Assembly: GCF_001949145.1 (NCBI RefSeq)
Contig: NW_019091372.1
Location: 532,030 to 594,029 of the forward strand
Origin: Acanthaster planci
Taxonomy: Eukaryota > Echinodermata > Asteroidea > Valvatida > Acanthasteridae
Reading direction: 5' to 3'
Length of the DNA stretch: 62,000 bases
Part shown: piece after piece, positions 1-13,400 of the stretch
Position numbering within the stretch: the stretch's first letter is position 1
How the letters are laid out: the number at the start of each line of letters is the position of its first letter
The notes under the pieces: model-generated
The model's input: only the letters and a program-made list of their open reading frames with translations
The model's database searches: none
Told to the model about the DNA's origin: nothing
Position numbers and translations under genes: made by a program

Positions 1-361
1 GTCAATCTTTCACCCAATGAAATTATTCTTTCCATTACAAGAACGTCAAACATTCAATATTTTTCACATCCACCTCTCCTCCTCAGGTTTTATAAAAGTA
101 TTACACAGGATCGTAACTATAGGGGCACAGGATGCCTATTCCCCCCTGGGTGCCGCTCCTCCCTCCCTTGAATAGCTCCGTTGAGTTTATCTAGCTATGC
201 AACTAGCTTATTTCCTCGTGGTGCCCCCCTTGAAAAATATATGCACCCCCGGCTGCCCCCCAGAAAGTTGCCCCTAGTTACGCCTCTGTTATTACGGCAT
301 TGAGAATTAGAGCTTTCCTCCGACTTTTGAGCGAACCTGTGGAACGTGTTTACCCATGCAG
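1..361. other. SCYL2 intron sequence (window start)
   Basis: Non-coding sequence before the first visible SCYL2 exon. It ends in a splice acceptor at 360-361. It holds pyrimidine-rich and C-rich stretches and no exon that I can support. The upstream part of SCYL2 (the kinase-like domain) lies outside the window. Confidence 0.6.
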
Positions 362-3300
362 GTGATGCTGATCTTCATGCAGAGGATGGACATGCTGTTG
401 ACCAAGACACCTCCAGACGATATCAAAAACCACGTCCTACCTCTGGTCTACCGAGCACTAGAGGCACCTGCTCCACAGATACAGGTGAGACTCTGGTACA
501 AGCCAAGCCGTCAAGTGAGCAGATCAAGGGCTGGTTAATGGTTTACCGACAGGCAGACAGACAAACTTTTTCCTGAGGACAAGAGAACACCAAAAGCTAT
601 AACTTTCATATACTAAATCCAAGAGGCACCCTTAGCCGTGATACAAGTTAAATTAGACTGGGAACATCTTCATTAGCTTGCCAGTAGGCGGACCGACAAA
701 CGTACCCAAGTACCAAAGGAACACATCTGAAACAATGCCTTGCCTCTTATCTGCTAGTGCCCTCGAGCTTCCCTTGCAGCAGAGTACAACTAAAGCTGTA
801 CCTAAACAAACTGAGGATGACAGAACCACAGACAGATAGACAGACAGACGGACTGACAAACCAACCCAGACACCTGAGGACGATGCCCGAAACCTTCCAT
901 CCAGGGGAGTGATGTATCCCCATCAAAGCTTAACACGCAGACGAACGCTCCGGATCCAGATAATCTCGTTTACGTTGTCGTCGTCTTTTTTGCCCCTCTA
1001 GGAACTTTGTCTGACTATCCTCCCCACCTTTGCCAGTTTGATTGACCAGGCTTCCATGAAACATGCCATCATGCCTCGCATTAAGAAGTTGTGTCTGGAA
1101 ACTGACCGCTTATCAGTAAGTAGAGCTCGGTCTGTCTGTCGAAGCTATTCACATGATCTGAGGCCATGTCCAACTTACATGGCCATGAGTCTGTGGTTAC
1201 GGCTGCAGCCTCTTTTCATAGATTTGTGCGTAATTTCAAGCCACTGCCAAGTGATTCAGGTATGGTCTGTGTCTGACAAAACCAAACTTGATGCACAATA
1301 AGACATCTTGGCCAAATGACCCTTTGCCTTGACTGTGGCACTCTCAGTGTCAGATTATTGCCCTTCGGGGTGAGTATAATATGCACTATTGCCCCCGTGA
1401 CCATTCAATAAACATAATACTGTTTTCTTTCAGCAGTCTTTTTTTATACTTTTTTCCATTGTCTGATTCTTGAAGTGGATTCTTGAAGTGGATCTGGATT
1501 TCTGTTTTGAATATTCATGGTGTCATTTTCTGAAGGAGGCATTTTTTCGTCGGTAACAAATTTTTTGTTTTTCAGTCTCGCGTGGGGTCTCTTGTCTGCA
1601 CGGGCAAGTTGATGGACCACATGGATAAATGGTTCGTTATCGACGAGGTGCTACCAATGGTCATGGCAATTCCTTCCAGAGAACCTGCAGTTCTCATGGG
1701 CATGTTGGGTAATTATGCAAGTATTTTATGAATATTCATGACCTTGTGGCCGATCTTTGTTCATTTAGGAGTTGTTTGTGATTGAGATAGCAGCTTGGAT
1801 TGTATGCTGAATTGCCTTCTATCTTGTCCTGTGGATACACATTTTGCGTGAATACATTTTCATATATTGGCAGAATCAGAACTAATCATGAGTCATAAGT
1901 TGGTAGTTTTATCTCTGAGACTTGAAGCATTTGATCTTGGAAAGGTCTTCAAATTCAGATATTTTTCATCAGTCATCCGTACATGAAATTAAGACTGGAA
2001 ATTTCACGTGCAACGCTGGAACATTTTGTAGATGTCATATCTGCATGCTCTGGCATCTTTTAGGGATCGTCAAGTTGGCCATTAGCCACAAGAAGTTGGG
2101 TGTGACGAAGGAACTCGCTGCTACCAAGTTGCTTCCGTTCCTCTTCCCGCTCTGTATCGATAATAACCTCAACTTGAATCAGGTCAGAAAACTTGACAAT
2201 ATATCCCAAGGGGTGGCTACTTGGAGCGTCCCTTTTTTTTGGTAAACAGGGATAATATCCAGACATTTTTTAGAGTTGTGAATGACGTTCAAACTGCTGC
2301 CACCAACCACTCTTGCTCCAACCATCATCTCAACCCCATGTCAAGATTTTTGCTCTTTTGTCTGTGCATTGAAGCACCTCATCGACACCAGTCACTTTAA
2401 AACTTTTCCATTTCCCCGACGAGCAGTAAAACCCCTGGTCAAACATTTGTAAGAGCTTGGCCCTTTGAGGTACCCTTGCAATCTCTGGCTGCTCCCGGAT
2501 TGAGCAAAATATCTTGCCTAGGGACGCAAAAAGAAAATTCCCACAAGGATGCGTATATTCCCAGGACCTTCTTGGCTTCTTAGCACCCAGTAATAGCCAC
2601 GTAATTAAAGAAGCATCAGGATTCTCTCTAGTTTTTGTCTGTGTGTTTTTTTTGGGGGGGGGGATGCAGTTCAACGCTTTTATGTCTGTGATCAAAGAAC
2701 TCCTCCGTCACGTGGAAAGTGAACAACGCGGGAAACTGGAGCAACTCAACTCAATGCAAGAAGAGCAAAAGTAAGTATGCTTGTCCATGCCTGAAAAACT
2801 TGGTGATTTACTTTCACTGCACTTCAGGGTTTTGTCCCTGTAGCCTCTTGTTTAGTGTGAGACAGTGGCATATCTCGGGGAGGGGGGAGTTACTCCTGGA
2901 GACAAGGTTAACACGGTTTGGGAACCTCCATTGAAAGAAAAAAACAAACTCTTAGCCACATCACTTGTTTCTGTTCTCGGTCTGACAAACTCACTTGTCA
3001 TCTGAGCTCATTCTGTTCAGAAAAAAATTTCTAGACATTAGGTGCAAACTGCCCTCTTTGAATGAATGGAATATGCATTTCACATTGTGTGGATTACTGC
3101 ATCAAATGTCGTGCATCGTCGCAGTGATCAGTGGTAACATAACTCCATGACCACAGTAAAGATATGGAGGTAGATTTGCAATATAATCTGCATCTGTGTC
3201 TTTCATTCCTTCATCCTAGAACATCCATTGATTTCAACCAAAGGCTCCAGCATCAGACCAAGGCAGAGGAGAATCCTTTTGCAACAATGGGAATCAGTAA

Positions 3301-4713
3301 CAGCGCCGGCCAGACCGGATCCATGGTAAGTTTCACTCAACCAGTCGCTCGCTTTCCTTTCGTTTAAAGGCTTTCCAAAAACCTTGAATGCCAACAAAAT
3401 GCATTGCTTGTGATGAACACCTTTAGACAATTCTTGGAAGAAAAACGCGAAAGTCACATAATTCTGTGATTTGACATTTTGAAAACCGAGTTCAGACCAA
3501 TTCATGTGACTATTTGCTAAGTGAAAAAGTGGATTTTTTTTTTCTGTTCATCTTTAACCGTTATTTTTGTCCATGTCAGATGGATGACATGTTCAAGACG
3601 TTTGGTCTGAGTGAGTACCTTGGTGACGCCAGCAACAAAGTTGAGGCAATCAATCGTGGAACCAGTCCCAGCAGCTCCAAACCGGGCCAAACCAGTTCCC
3701 CCTCTTCCTCTTCCTCCCCATCGTCATCAACGGCCACGAAATACAAACAGCCGACCCAGGTATCACTGACGATGGAGGAGAAGCAGAGAATTCTCAGTGA
3801 GCAGGAATTTCAAGAGAGGGCAAAGAAGCAGAAGCCATTAACGGCTGGAGGAAAGACTAAGACACCAGAGCCGAAACCACAGTCCAAGGATTTGTCTGGC
3901 ACACTGCTTGACTCATCACTGAACTCAAAACCTAACTACAGTCTGACTGCTACAAACTTGACAGCGGGTGGCTTAGGCTCAAATGCAGCCGCTCTTTCGT
4001 TCGGCATTAGCAGCAGTGGGGGAGGCCAGACATGGGGTATGAATTCCTCAATTGGATCTGGAGGGACTGGAATAAAGACTAGTCAGGCTTCTCTTGGAAG
4101 TGGAGCAGTTGGGACAGGTTTTGGAGGAATGGCCAACAGCCAGTCATCAGTGGCTCAAAAACCTAACATGGCTGCCTTGGATAACCTGCTTGGACCTTCT
4201 CAGAAGCCAAAACAGACGCTAAATCAAATGGCACCCAAATCATCAACAGGAGCACAAGGCATGATGGGATCCCATCGCATGGTTGGAAACCAAAGCATAA
4301 CGGGAAAGCAAAGCATGACGGGATATCCAGGCATGATGGGAAATCCAGGCACGATGGGAAATCTGAGCATGATGGGAAGTCAGGGCATGACGGGAAACCA
4401 GGGCATAACAGGAAACCAGAGCATGGTGGGAAATCCAGGCATGATGGGAAATCAAAGCATGATGGGAAATCAAAGCATGATGGCAAACCAAGCCATGGTG
4501 GGGAACCAAGCTGGAATGGGCGGCACACAGAGATTTTTGGGAGGCAACCAGGGTATGATAGGTAGACCATCCCAAGGCATGATGGGAAGCTCCCAGAGTT
4601 CCATGGCAGGACAGCAAGGCATGATGGGAGGATTTGACCCACTGGCTGGTAGTAGCCAGCCAGGAAAAACACAGCAGCAGAGATCTGACAATTTGATGGG
4701 GTTCTTGGGATGA
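362..4713 (+). CDS. SCYL2: SCYL2 (SCY1-like pseudokinase 2, CVAK104), 3' part
   Basis: The last seven exons (362-484, 1002-1115, 1576-1708, 2064-2182, 2670-2770, 3220-3325, 3580-4713) encode 609 residues and a TGA stop. SCYL2 is a pseudokinase of clathrin-coated vesicles that binds clathrin and AP-2 and acts in endosome/trans-Golgi sorting. The first five exons give the HEAT-like helical region, with blocks such as PLVYRALEAP, RIKKLCLET, DKWFVIDEVLPMV, EPAVLMGMLG and NNLNLNQ that are typical of the family. The last exon is a disordered tail: a TMEEKQRILSEQE block, the LDNLLGPSQKPK block comparable to the vertebrate tail, then a GNQSMM-type hexapeptide array and a C-terminal NLMGFLG. All introns are GT-AG and the frame is continuous. 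The pseudokinase domain is upstream of the window. The hexapeptide array looks lineage-specific. Confidence 0.93.
1162..1275. repeat. Palindromic MITE family A, copy in a SCYL2 intron
   Basis: Shares tttgtgcgtaatttcaagccactgccaagtgattcag-like sequence with the copy at 40742-40880, and ggccatgtccaa at the left end. It is about 115 bases, slightly rearranged in the centre, and lies just after SCYL2 exon 1002-1115. Confidence 0.65.
4243..4535 (+). repeat. 18-base coding repeat in the SCYL2 tail
   Basis: An array of imperfect 18-base units, for example ggaaatcaaagcatgatg, read as a six-residue G-N-Q-S-M-M theme with roughly 15 copies. Positions 2-3 are commonly NQ, NP or SQ, and methionine and glycine dominate. 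The best-conserved units are at 4438-4490. Because the unit has no stops on the reverse strand, a long antisense open frame appears here as an artefact. Confidence 0.85.
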
Positions 4714-7499
4714 AGATTGATTTGATATGACATGTACTTAACCAATGATGACCTGTCATCCCACTAAGATTGTCGGAGCAGAACATTCCACTGTTAATTT
4801 GCTTGATAATTTTAGCAATACCTCCCTGGAAAACTTCATTTGCATAGTCTATTTTACGTTTGTAGCCAATAGTTATGTAATGTTGATATTCATTTGGATA
4901 GGCTGGAAGACTGGATTTACTCCGATTTAGTCCTGTAATATTTTCACAAAGTTTTATTTATGGAAATTTTATTGCCAATACTTCTGGTGTTGACAGCAAA
5001 CAAATGGTGGACTTTAGTTTACAGACACAGGTTGCAGTGAGAGACGGTACATAAATTAATCTCACATTCACTGTTTGCACAGCCATCTTGCTACTGGTGC
5101 TTTCGTATCCACATTAGTCTCCATTCTAGGCTGACTTTTCTTTAGTGTTAGCTTGCTACTGTGTAGATTTTAACATGGTTGCAAGTTGCCCAAATGACAT
5201 GGTAAGTGCGCAAAGGAATTTTCAGTTAGCATCAAAATGCTTTGTAACTAAAACCTCAAATATTGCTGTCCTTTTATAGTTTTACAGTTTTCAGTCAGTT
5301 ACGGCAGATTTGAATGGAGTCTACTCTTTGTTTGCCTTACAAGCAAAGGTCACTGGCACAGTTTTTGATTAACAATGTACCCTTTCATAGTCATGGATTG
5401 ATACCTTGCATAATGTACTGCAAGTCTTTCTGAACAAGTCCATTCAGCTCTGGTCTGTTGAAACATTTCAAGAATCTCGCCCAAATCCAACTTTGTCACA
5501 TTTGCAAACTGGCTGTATCGTTTTGTAGAGCCATATAAGTGTTCTTATGTATTTGAAGTCTTTTTGTTTGACTTGTTACATATAAAAATTTGAAAGTCAT
5601 GCATGCCTTATTTTGATCATGATTGTTGCATGCTGCCAAAGTCCAGTGTCTGCATGATAAGTGGGCATATAGTCCATTAATTTGCCACCAGTTTGTAGAT
5701 GCCTCCTCTGTAGGTACTCAGTTGTGGTCAGGGCTAAAGGCTGATTGTAGGCTGACCCGTAAGACATATTGGACAGTACACAAAGACAACTCAGAGGCAT
5801 ATTCAAGAGGGGGGGACTTGCCACATCTTGTTTTATTTTACTGTTATTACGCGTATTTGTTCATTTAGGAATTGAAAGCAGTTACAATCTATAAACAAGG
5901 GGGATAGAATTCTTTTACGGATGAAATATAAAAATAATTTCCATTTTTATTCCCTCCCCCCAACTCAGGACGTGGATACACCAAGAAAAATGTCGAAAAC
6001 CATTATTTCTACCCACCGTTTGCATGCATCTAAGGGAAAATAATTCTACACCGCTTGTTCCGTCCAACAGTGAGGTGTTCCATATCGCAACATTTAATGT
6101 TATTAAAATGTGATTTGCACGATTAGTAATATACATGTTGATGTATTTAGTTTATTCAATATTGCGCCTATTATGTACTGCAATACATAATTTGTAGATA
6201 TTCTCCACCCATTTTTTAATTTTATTTTATTTCTTTTTTACCCTGGGGAGACCTGTCAGTGTCAAGCACTGTTTTCCACAGGTGCCCAGCAATTATAATC
6301 ATTACAGATTTATTCAGATTAGTTATGACATACTCGCCAAATAATTAAAAGTCCAACAGTACACAGCACTAAAAACAAAATACAAAAAATTTTAAGGCAC
6401 ACATATAATAAAAAAACAGACATTGAGAAGTTTGCACAGGAACTAACAAAAACATCAAAACAAAACTTCAAAAACAACAAAAACCAGGCTTACGAATTGT
6501 TGTGTTAATATATTTGTATTTGCATCAATCAGTGGGTTACCTGATAGTCACTACTCAGTACTATTAATGTGGAGGAACATTAATCTTTACATTAAGCATA
6601 AATTGGTGTTTAATTATGTCATTAATTTTCAAACTGTGCAATTATGATGTAACACAAAAAGCAAAAAGGTGAGTAAATATTGCAATTTTGAATGAATTTG
6701 TTGTGGGGTAGTTTTATTTGTATTTAAGATGTTCTTAAATTGTTTGTTCGGTTTCTGACCTTTATTGTTTAAATCTGGATCAGGCCAAATTAAAGTCGAT
6801 TTTGGGTGGTTTAGATGCTACTGGAGAACGGCGGGTGATGGCTAATACTCGAGCTTTGCAGTAAATAAGCATAATGAAGTTAATCGCTTTGTGATTTTAC
6901 TATGAAAAGGGTTTGTCCTGTGACGCACTATCAATGCGTCAAAAATTAAGAGACATTTGTCAGCCCCTAGTTTTCCCAGGGACGGGCCAAATGTTCAACT
7001 ACTGTACAATGTTCACGCAATCGAATTCCAAAATAAACCATAAAACATCGTGACAGGTGCCATGAGGCCACGGAGGTGGAAACAGGCGAATCCATAAAGT
7101 TTGAGAGGGGTGGTCTTTTAGAGATGCTTACTCCAGTATAAAGTTGTGTCTTGTCTAATTGACAAAAAGTTATCTGAAGTTCTTGAAGGATATTACTGTT
7201 CCATTCAGAACTATGGGAATAATTTGATTACCGTTCAGTACTCTCAGTACCATATGGAGAGAATAAAATATCCTATTTGAATAGGGTGTTCCACTCGAGC
7301 TTGCCTTGCATAATGGCGATGCATGTTTGTCTGCGTTGGCCTGTTTTTTTATGTACAATGTACACGTACATGTTCATGAGCAAACCGTTATCAAGCTAGC
7401 ATTGTGTGGGATGTTTTTGGCCAGCGAAGCCGGTGAGATTGCTTGAAAAAGGGCAATTGCTCATTGTAAATGTCGTCAAATCACTAAAAGAGTATCAGG
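4714..7499. other. SCYL2 3' UTR and SCYL2-ACSS3 intergenic region
   Basis: AT-rich sequence after the SCYL2 stop. It probably contains the SCYL2 3' UTR, although I could not decide which poly(A) signal is used, and the ACSS3 promoter and 5' UTR in the last few hundred bases. I see no further exon. An A-rich stretch at about 6350-6480 is low complexity. Confidence 0.5.
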
Positions 7500-10400
7500 A
7501 TGCAGTTCGTCAGATGTTGGCCTTACTCACGATGGTCGTCGTTTGTGTCCTATCACCGGAGAAAACTTTTACCAGCTCTGGGAACTGGCCCGGAAAATTG
7601 GTCTGTCCCGTCTGTCTGGAGTGGAAAAAAGTCCCAGGGCATTGTCACGGCAGCGGGGTGCTGCGCACAGCAACACCACCAGGAGGAGCATACGGCCAAC
7701 CATGCCAACCCCAGTGAGAATTCACGGTGGACTTACGATGAGGTATATCGGAGGTCGCTCCACGAACCAGAGGAATTTTGGCAGGAGCAGGCTGAGAGAA
7801 TTACGTGGTTCAAAAAGTGGGACCGGGTGTTGGACAACAGCCGATTGCCTTTTACTAAATGGTAACTTAATTGTTACTCGAGGTGTTCTCATTTTATCAT
7901 GTTCCATCCGTGTAGCTTAGGCCAACGCAAGTGTCATTCCTATAACTTCTCACTGAAATATTGGTTTCTTTGGCCAGGTTCCTTGGTGGAGAGACAAACA
8001 TCTGCTACAATGCAGTCGACAGACACGTGGATTCGGGCCACGGTGACCAGACAGCCATCATTTATGACAGTCCGGTGTCAAACACAGTACAGAAGATAAC
8101 CTACAAAGAACTCCAGGAAGAAGTAGGCATATTTTTTGGCTCATTACACAACTAAGGTTGCTTGTGAAACTCTAAATATTGTGTTGGGCCATGGAGATTC
8201 CTCCATGGTTCCTCCTTCCGTGGTTGGGCTAAGTTGCATAGGTTAAGATGTCCATATCCAACCGTCATGAATTCCCCGCAGCAGTAAACTCTGTGCCCCC
8301 TTCTGTTTGCCACTAAGCTTGGAAAAAACTAAAACTCTCCCAGGAAAGATGTTTCATACCAGAATGTGTATGCTTTTACACAAGTAGAAAGTCCTGTAGT
8401 TGCCATTTATTGAGTTAATGCAACTTTGACTGGAGTCAGACTCAAGTCGCAATTACGATTTTTTATTTGACTTTTAACTACCAGCTTTGACAATATGACT
8501 TGACTTGGACACAAGGACTTGCTGCCAATTCTAGCAGATGTAGAGCTCTTTCGGGAGGGTTGACTGCTGATCTTTATGCTGCCATGCTTGGGTTTATAAA
8601 AGATATCCAGGCATATAAAATGGTGCACATTAAGTTTTAAATGGGAACTAAATATTTACATTTATATACATGTACGTGTGTAGGTGGCCAAGTTGGCCGA
8701 GGTGTTTGTCAAATTGGGTGTGAAATACGGTGATCGTATTGTCATCTACATGCCGATGATACCCCAGGCTGTCATAACCATGCTGGCTTCGGCGCGGGTC
8801 GGAGCAATCCACGTACTGGTGTTTGGTGGATTTGCTTCTAGAGAGCTTGGCGTGAGGATAAACCACGCTAAGGTGAGTGTAGCTAATGATACTTGCAGAT
8901 ACTAGACCTGTTCTGATGCTTTGGATTTTTGAAGAAATTCACATTGTGCCAAAACATGAGTAGACGGTCCCTGCCAGAAATGACATTGAAGGAAATTTTA
9001 GTTCTGACCTGTGACATCCATGTTTACAAAATTTAACCAAACCCAATTTCAATAATTTCAATGATCTGACAGTACATGTACTTGGGCTGCAAATGTTCTT
9101 GGCCCTTTTTTGTGTTACAGCATTCCATGAATTAAAGTTTTCACTAAAGATTGCGTTATTTTAAAGGTAGTACGATAATTTTTAATTCTTATTCATCGTT
9201 TGAGAAGAATCAGTCACTTTTAAAGACAGGCGATCAGTTTTTGAGAGTTGTTTATTTTTCCAGCCCAAGTTGGTGGTTTCTGCGTCCTGTGGTATCGAGC
9301 CAAACCGCATCGTTGACTACAAGGAACTCTTAAACAAGGCCATCAACCTCAGTGACCACAAACCAGAACGCTGCATCATCTACAACAGACCAGATGTAAG
9401 CATCCATCTCACATTAGCCCTAACCCCCAAGGGTTGCTGGCCCTAACCTTCCCCATTCACACAAAGTTAAACAGACTTTGTGCACAGAGGCTGTTGGACT
9501 TCGGTTTTCTGGGGTATGCCGAACCCAATGCAAAAGCCAGCTGTTATGGGCCTACCAGACCTATCCCCACAGAATTAAACACTTTACTGCTGTTTAATTC
9601 CGTGTGGTTGGGGAAGGTTAGGGTTAAAAGATATTGGATGACAGTGTAAGGAAGTTGGCTTGGGTTGGACTCAAACCCACCATACCACTAATAGGTCACT
9701 GTCCTGCATTCTGGTGATGACTAAGTTAATTCTACTCTAGGATGCTATACTCTTTGCCAATTTTAGGCCTGAATTCTTTATACCAGATTCAATTTGACCT
9801 TGGTTTCTCGTCTCTGGTGTGCATTTAGGGTGAATTGATGTATGGTTGAACGATGTTGGACAGAACAAAACTCAAAAATACTGAAAAACTTGGAGAGTGT
9901 ACACAAAATGCTAGGTTACTGAGGTTGAGGAGCTCCCGTGCAGTAATCACTAGCTGATGGCAAGCTTAACATCAACTTAATTTACTTTTGACAATACTAA
10001 TCAACGATATAAACCAAGGTTTCATCAAGAACGACTTGTGATTGTTACACTGTAAGCCTAAAAGACAGATGACTAGTTTTAAATCTAGCAAGAGAGCCTT
10101 TGACCTAAAGCTGGAAGCCAGAAGGTCTCGATTGGGATTCGAACCCAAATCACCTTGATGGATAGTAAAGTAGAACTCTACTCCTTTCCCACCTCAACAC
10201 GGCTTCTTTGCAACTTCTTGTTAAGTGTCGTTTGTTCAACCCCTTTTCTTCAGTTTCATCCCGTCGATTTGATTGCTGATCGCGACCTCTGTTGGCATGA
10301 AGCCATGGGGCGTGCCAGGGGCCACGATTGTGTCCCTGTCCAGGCCACAGATCCTGTCTACCTGTTGTACACCTCGGGAACAACGGGCCAACCTAAGGTA

Positions 10401-13400
10401 AAGCTCAGCTCAAAGTTACTCAAGAAAGAAGGTCTAATTGTGACTGCACTTGTAAATTTGAAATCAAAATTTGGATGACATATAATGTCTACTGGTCAAG
10501 TGGTCAGTGTAGTTTTTCTTTTGTAGTATTTTTTCAGGGTATATGAAAAATTGTATGGAATTGTGGACGCTGGAGCAGTAGGGTTAAAGCAAAATCTTTG
10601 AACTTGTGAAAACTATTAAGATATACATGTACGGATTCAGAAAGTTTGATGAAAACTTTTGCTGTGCAAAATCTTTCTGTGTCATGCTTCTTTTACACTG
10701 TGAACGGCCTGAAAGTGATTTCTCTACAAAAATGAAAATGTGCTTAGGGTGGATGTGATATTGAACCTAGAATGTGATTTGGCAGGGATTACCCAAAATC
10801 ACATTCCAGCCAGAAATCACATCCAGGATTATGTTGTTAAAGTCTAACTTTAGCTACGCAGGTCGGCGCCGGTTTGGGATCTCCACCACAACGTTCTACC
10901 ATCCAGCACTAAGCTTGATGAAACAGCCCATTGACCGGCTCGAAAATCCTTAAAAATCTCAGAAAACCTTTAGTCTCTATGAAAATTTCAGAACGTTTAC
11001 CTGGAGGAATTAAAAAATTGAACTCTTTCACTTCGGAAAGAAAAACTCAGTGAAAAAGCAATCTACAGTCCCCTTTAGAGGGCCCCTGGACCCCTGGCCG
11101 TGACCAGTGAGACTCTGGTCGCTTCGCTCCTTCCGTTCACCATTACTAGATTGTTCTGCACTAAGATTTGACTGGCTATAACGCTGACTTAGATCTGATT
11201 TTAGACTTTTCTTGTATGTGATTTCTGACTGGGATGTGATTTTGGTTGTGTGGATACGATGTTGGATTGGAATATCTTCACTAAAATCATATCCAGGCAA
11301 GTCACCTTTCCAGTTTTGTCAGGAAATCACATTTAGACTGTTGACAGTGTTGTATCAAGCTTACATTGCTGTCGGACTGTTCATTCATGTAGCGGTGCAC
11401 AGTTGTACATAAAGGTGCAAAGCACAATGGCACAGTTGCATTTGTTTCCTTTGTGAACAATTGCTATGTGTCCCAGCCTTGACATCAGTGGGCAGGAGGG
11501 AATCTGTTGCCTTGACGACTATTGTTCATTGATTGATCAGATGGTAGATGTGCCAAACAGGCCATGTGAAATCATGCCAGCCTTGATTTGCAGTTACAGC
11601 ATTCTTAGAATCTGTTGGAGAGGGAAATGGATCACATTGAATTTTGACAGTGGATTTTATTTTTGACTGTCCAAAAATAAAATCTGGAGAATTGTCTGAG
11701 TTTGTGAACACCAGCAACAGCTTTGGCTTTTGTTTTAATTTACTAATTGCTAGCTAGAATCTGTAACTTTGGTTTCGAACATGAAAAATTTGAGAAGGTT
11801 TCTTGTGTCTTACAATACTGTTTAATCTTCAGTTTCATGAATTTTGTCATATGCAGAGATGCCTGTAATTAATAACTACTGCTGTGCTGAATTATAATAT
11901 ACAATGCATATGAGACAAATCAGTTTACTTTCTAGCATCTTGACAAAGGAACAAACCAAACTTTAGAGAAGTTTCTGTTTAACACCTAAAGAAATATGGA
12001 CCCTTACCAATCATAAAACTTTGAGAGAAAAATGTTTGGTGAATGCTTTACACAAGATGTGGTGATTAGAAATTGTCAGTGTTCCGGGTTGGATCTTTTC
12101 ATAGAATCAATGAAACAATACTCTTTGGTTTCTGAAGTTCTGTGGTCATTCCTGCAGGCTATTGTCAGGCCCAGCGGCAGCCACGCTGTGGTCCTGAACT
12201 GGTCAATGAAGAGCCTTTATGGGATTAATCCTGGAGAGGTAAGGAGATTTAATTAGGCACCTCATGCATATTAATGAGCCAGTCTGCTGATTTCATTGGC
12301 CTGCATTCTATCAGGGTGTAGTCTCCTGTGTAAAATTGATGTAGGGGGGTGTTCCTTGAAAAAAGATGTGAGATACAGTCTACTTAGATTTGGTGTAATG
12401 TACAGGGTTGTGTGTTCAAGGTGTAAGAAAATACAGATTCCATCATTTTGCTGATTTTTAGATTATTTAAGCTTCAAAAGTAGCATGCCATCACAATGTG
12501 GGAATCAGGCCCAGTTGTACGTGTGTGCTAAGGCAGAATATCACAAAACAGGAAACCTTTGTGGCTAAAATTGATACTGTTTAACCCACCAGAGCTTTCC
12601 TCAGACTGGATTACTAGAAATAACTTTATTCTTCAATTTTTTTTTTCTTTTTATTCGACAACCAGACTTGGTGGGCGGCCTCTGACCTTGGCTGGGTCGT
12701 AGGTCATTCCTACATTTGCTGGGCACCATTGCTGACCAGATGCCAGACCATTGTCTACGAGGTGAGAAGGAGGGGTAACAGGCTTGGACTGATGTCGTGG
12801 GGGGGGGGGCGCACTGGTGAAGAACAAAGCCTCATGTCCGAAACAGGCATTGCTGGCTGTGGCTGTGGCTGTTCATCATTGCATGCCAATAGCAGAGCCA
12901 TAGCCACATATCAGATTGAGATAAGGCCAAACAATGTGAATATTGGCTGAGAACACGTTATTATGCATATACATGAGATGGCGTCATGGCTGGTAACCTG
13001 CCTTTGCTAATTTTCTGCGCTCAGCAAATTTCTTACACTCTGCAGAGTCACATGAAATTGTCCATCTACTCTACGTAACCGCCGCCAAGGCTTTACACAG
13101 GTGTTTATCTGATGTACAGGGTAAGCCTGTCGGCACCCCAGACCCGGGTGCTTTCTTCCGCGTTCTTCAGCAGCATGACGTGACTGGGATGTTCGTGGCA
13201 CCCACGGCCCTGAGAGCCATTATGAAGGAAGACAAGACTGGGGAATATGCCAAGAAATACCCCTTGACCAAGTAAGCGTCCTCAAAATTGTGAAAAATGA
13301 CTTCCAAGGAGTGGGGGAATTTTAAGGTCAAGGCTAGTTTTAAATGTTAACCAATGCGTTAACCCCCTGTTTGTTAAAACAACCAAAAAAAACTTGAAAT

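Noticed and set aside
4163-4786. Long antisense open frames opposite the SCYL2 tail (up to 207 codons)
   Set aside because: They arise because the 18-base coding repeat has no stops in reverse; the products are SHHALVSRHA-like repeats with no splice or family support.
12729-12950. 73-codon open frame
   Set aside because: It starts in ACSS3 exon 7 in the coding frame and only runs on into the intron past the GTGAGA donor.
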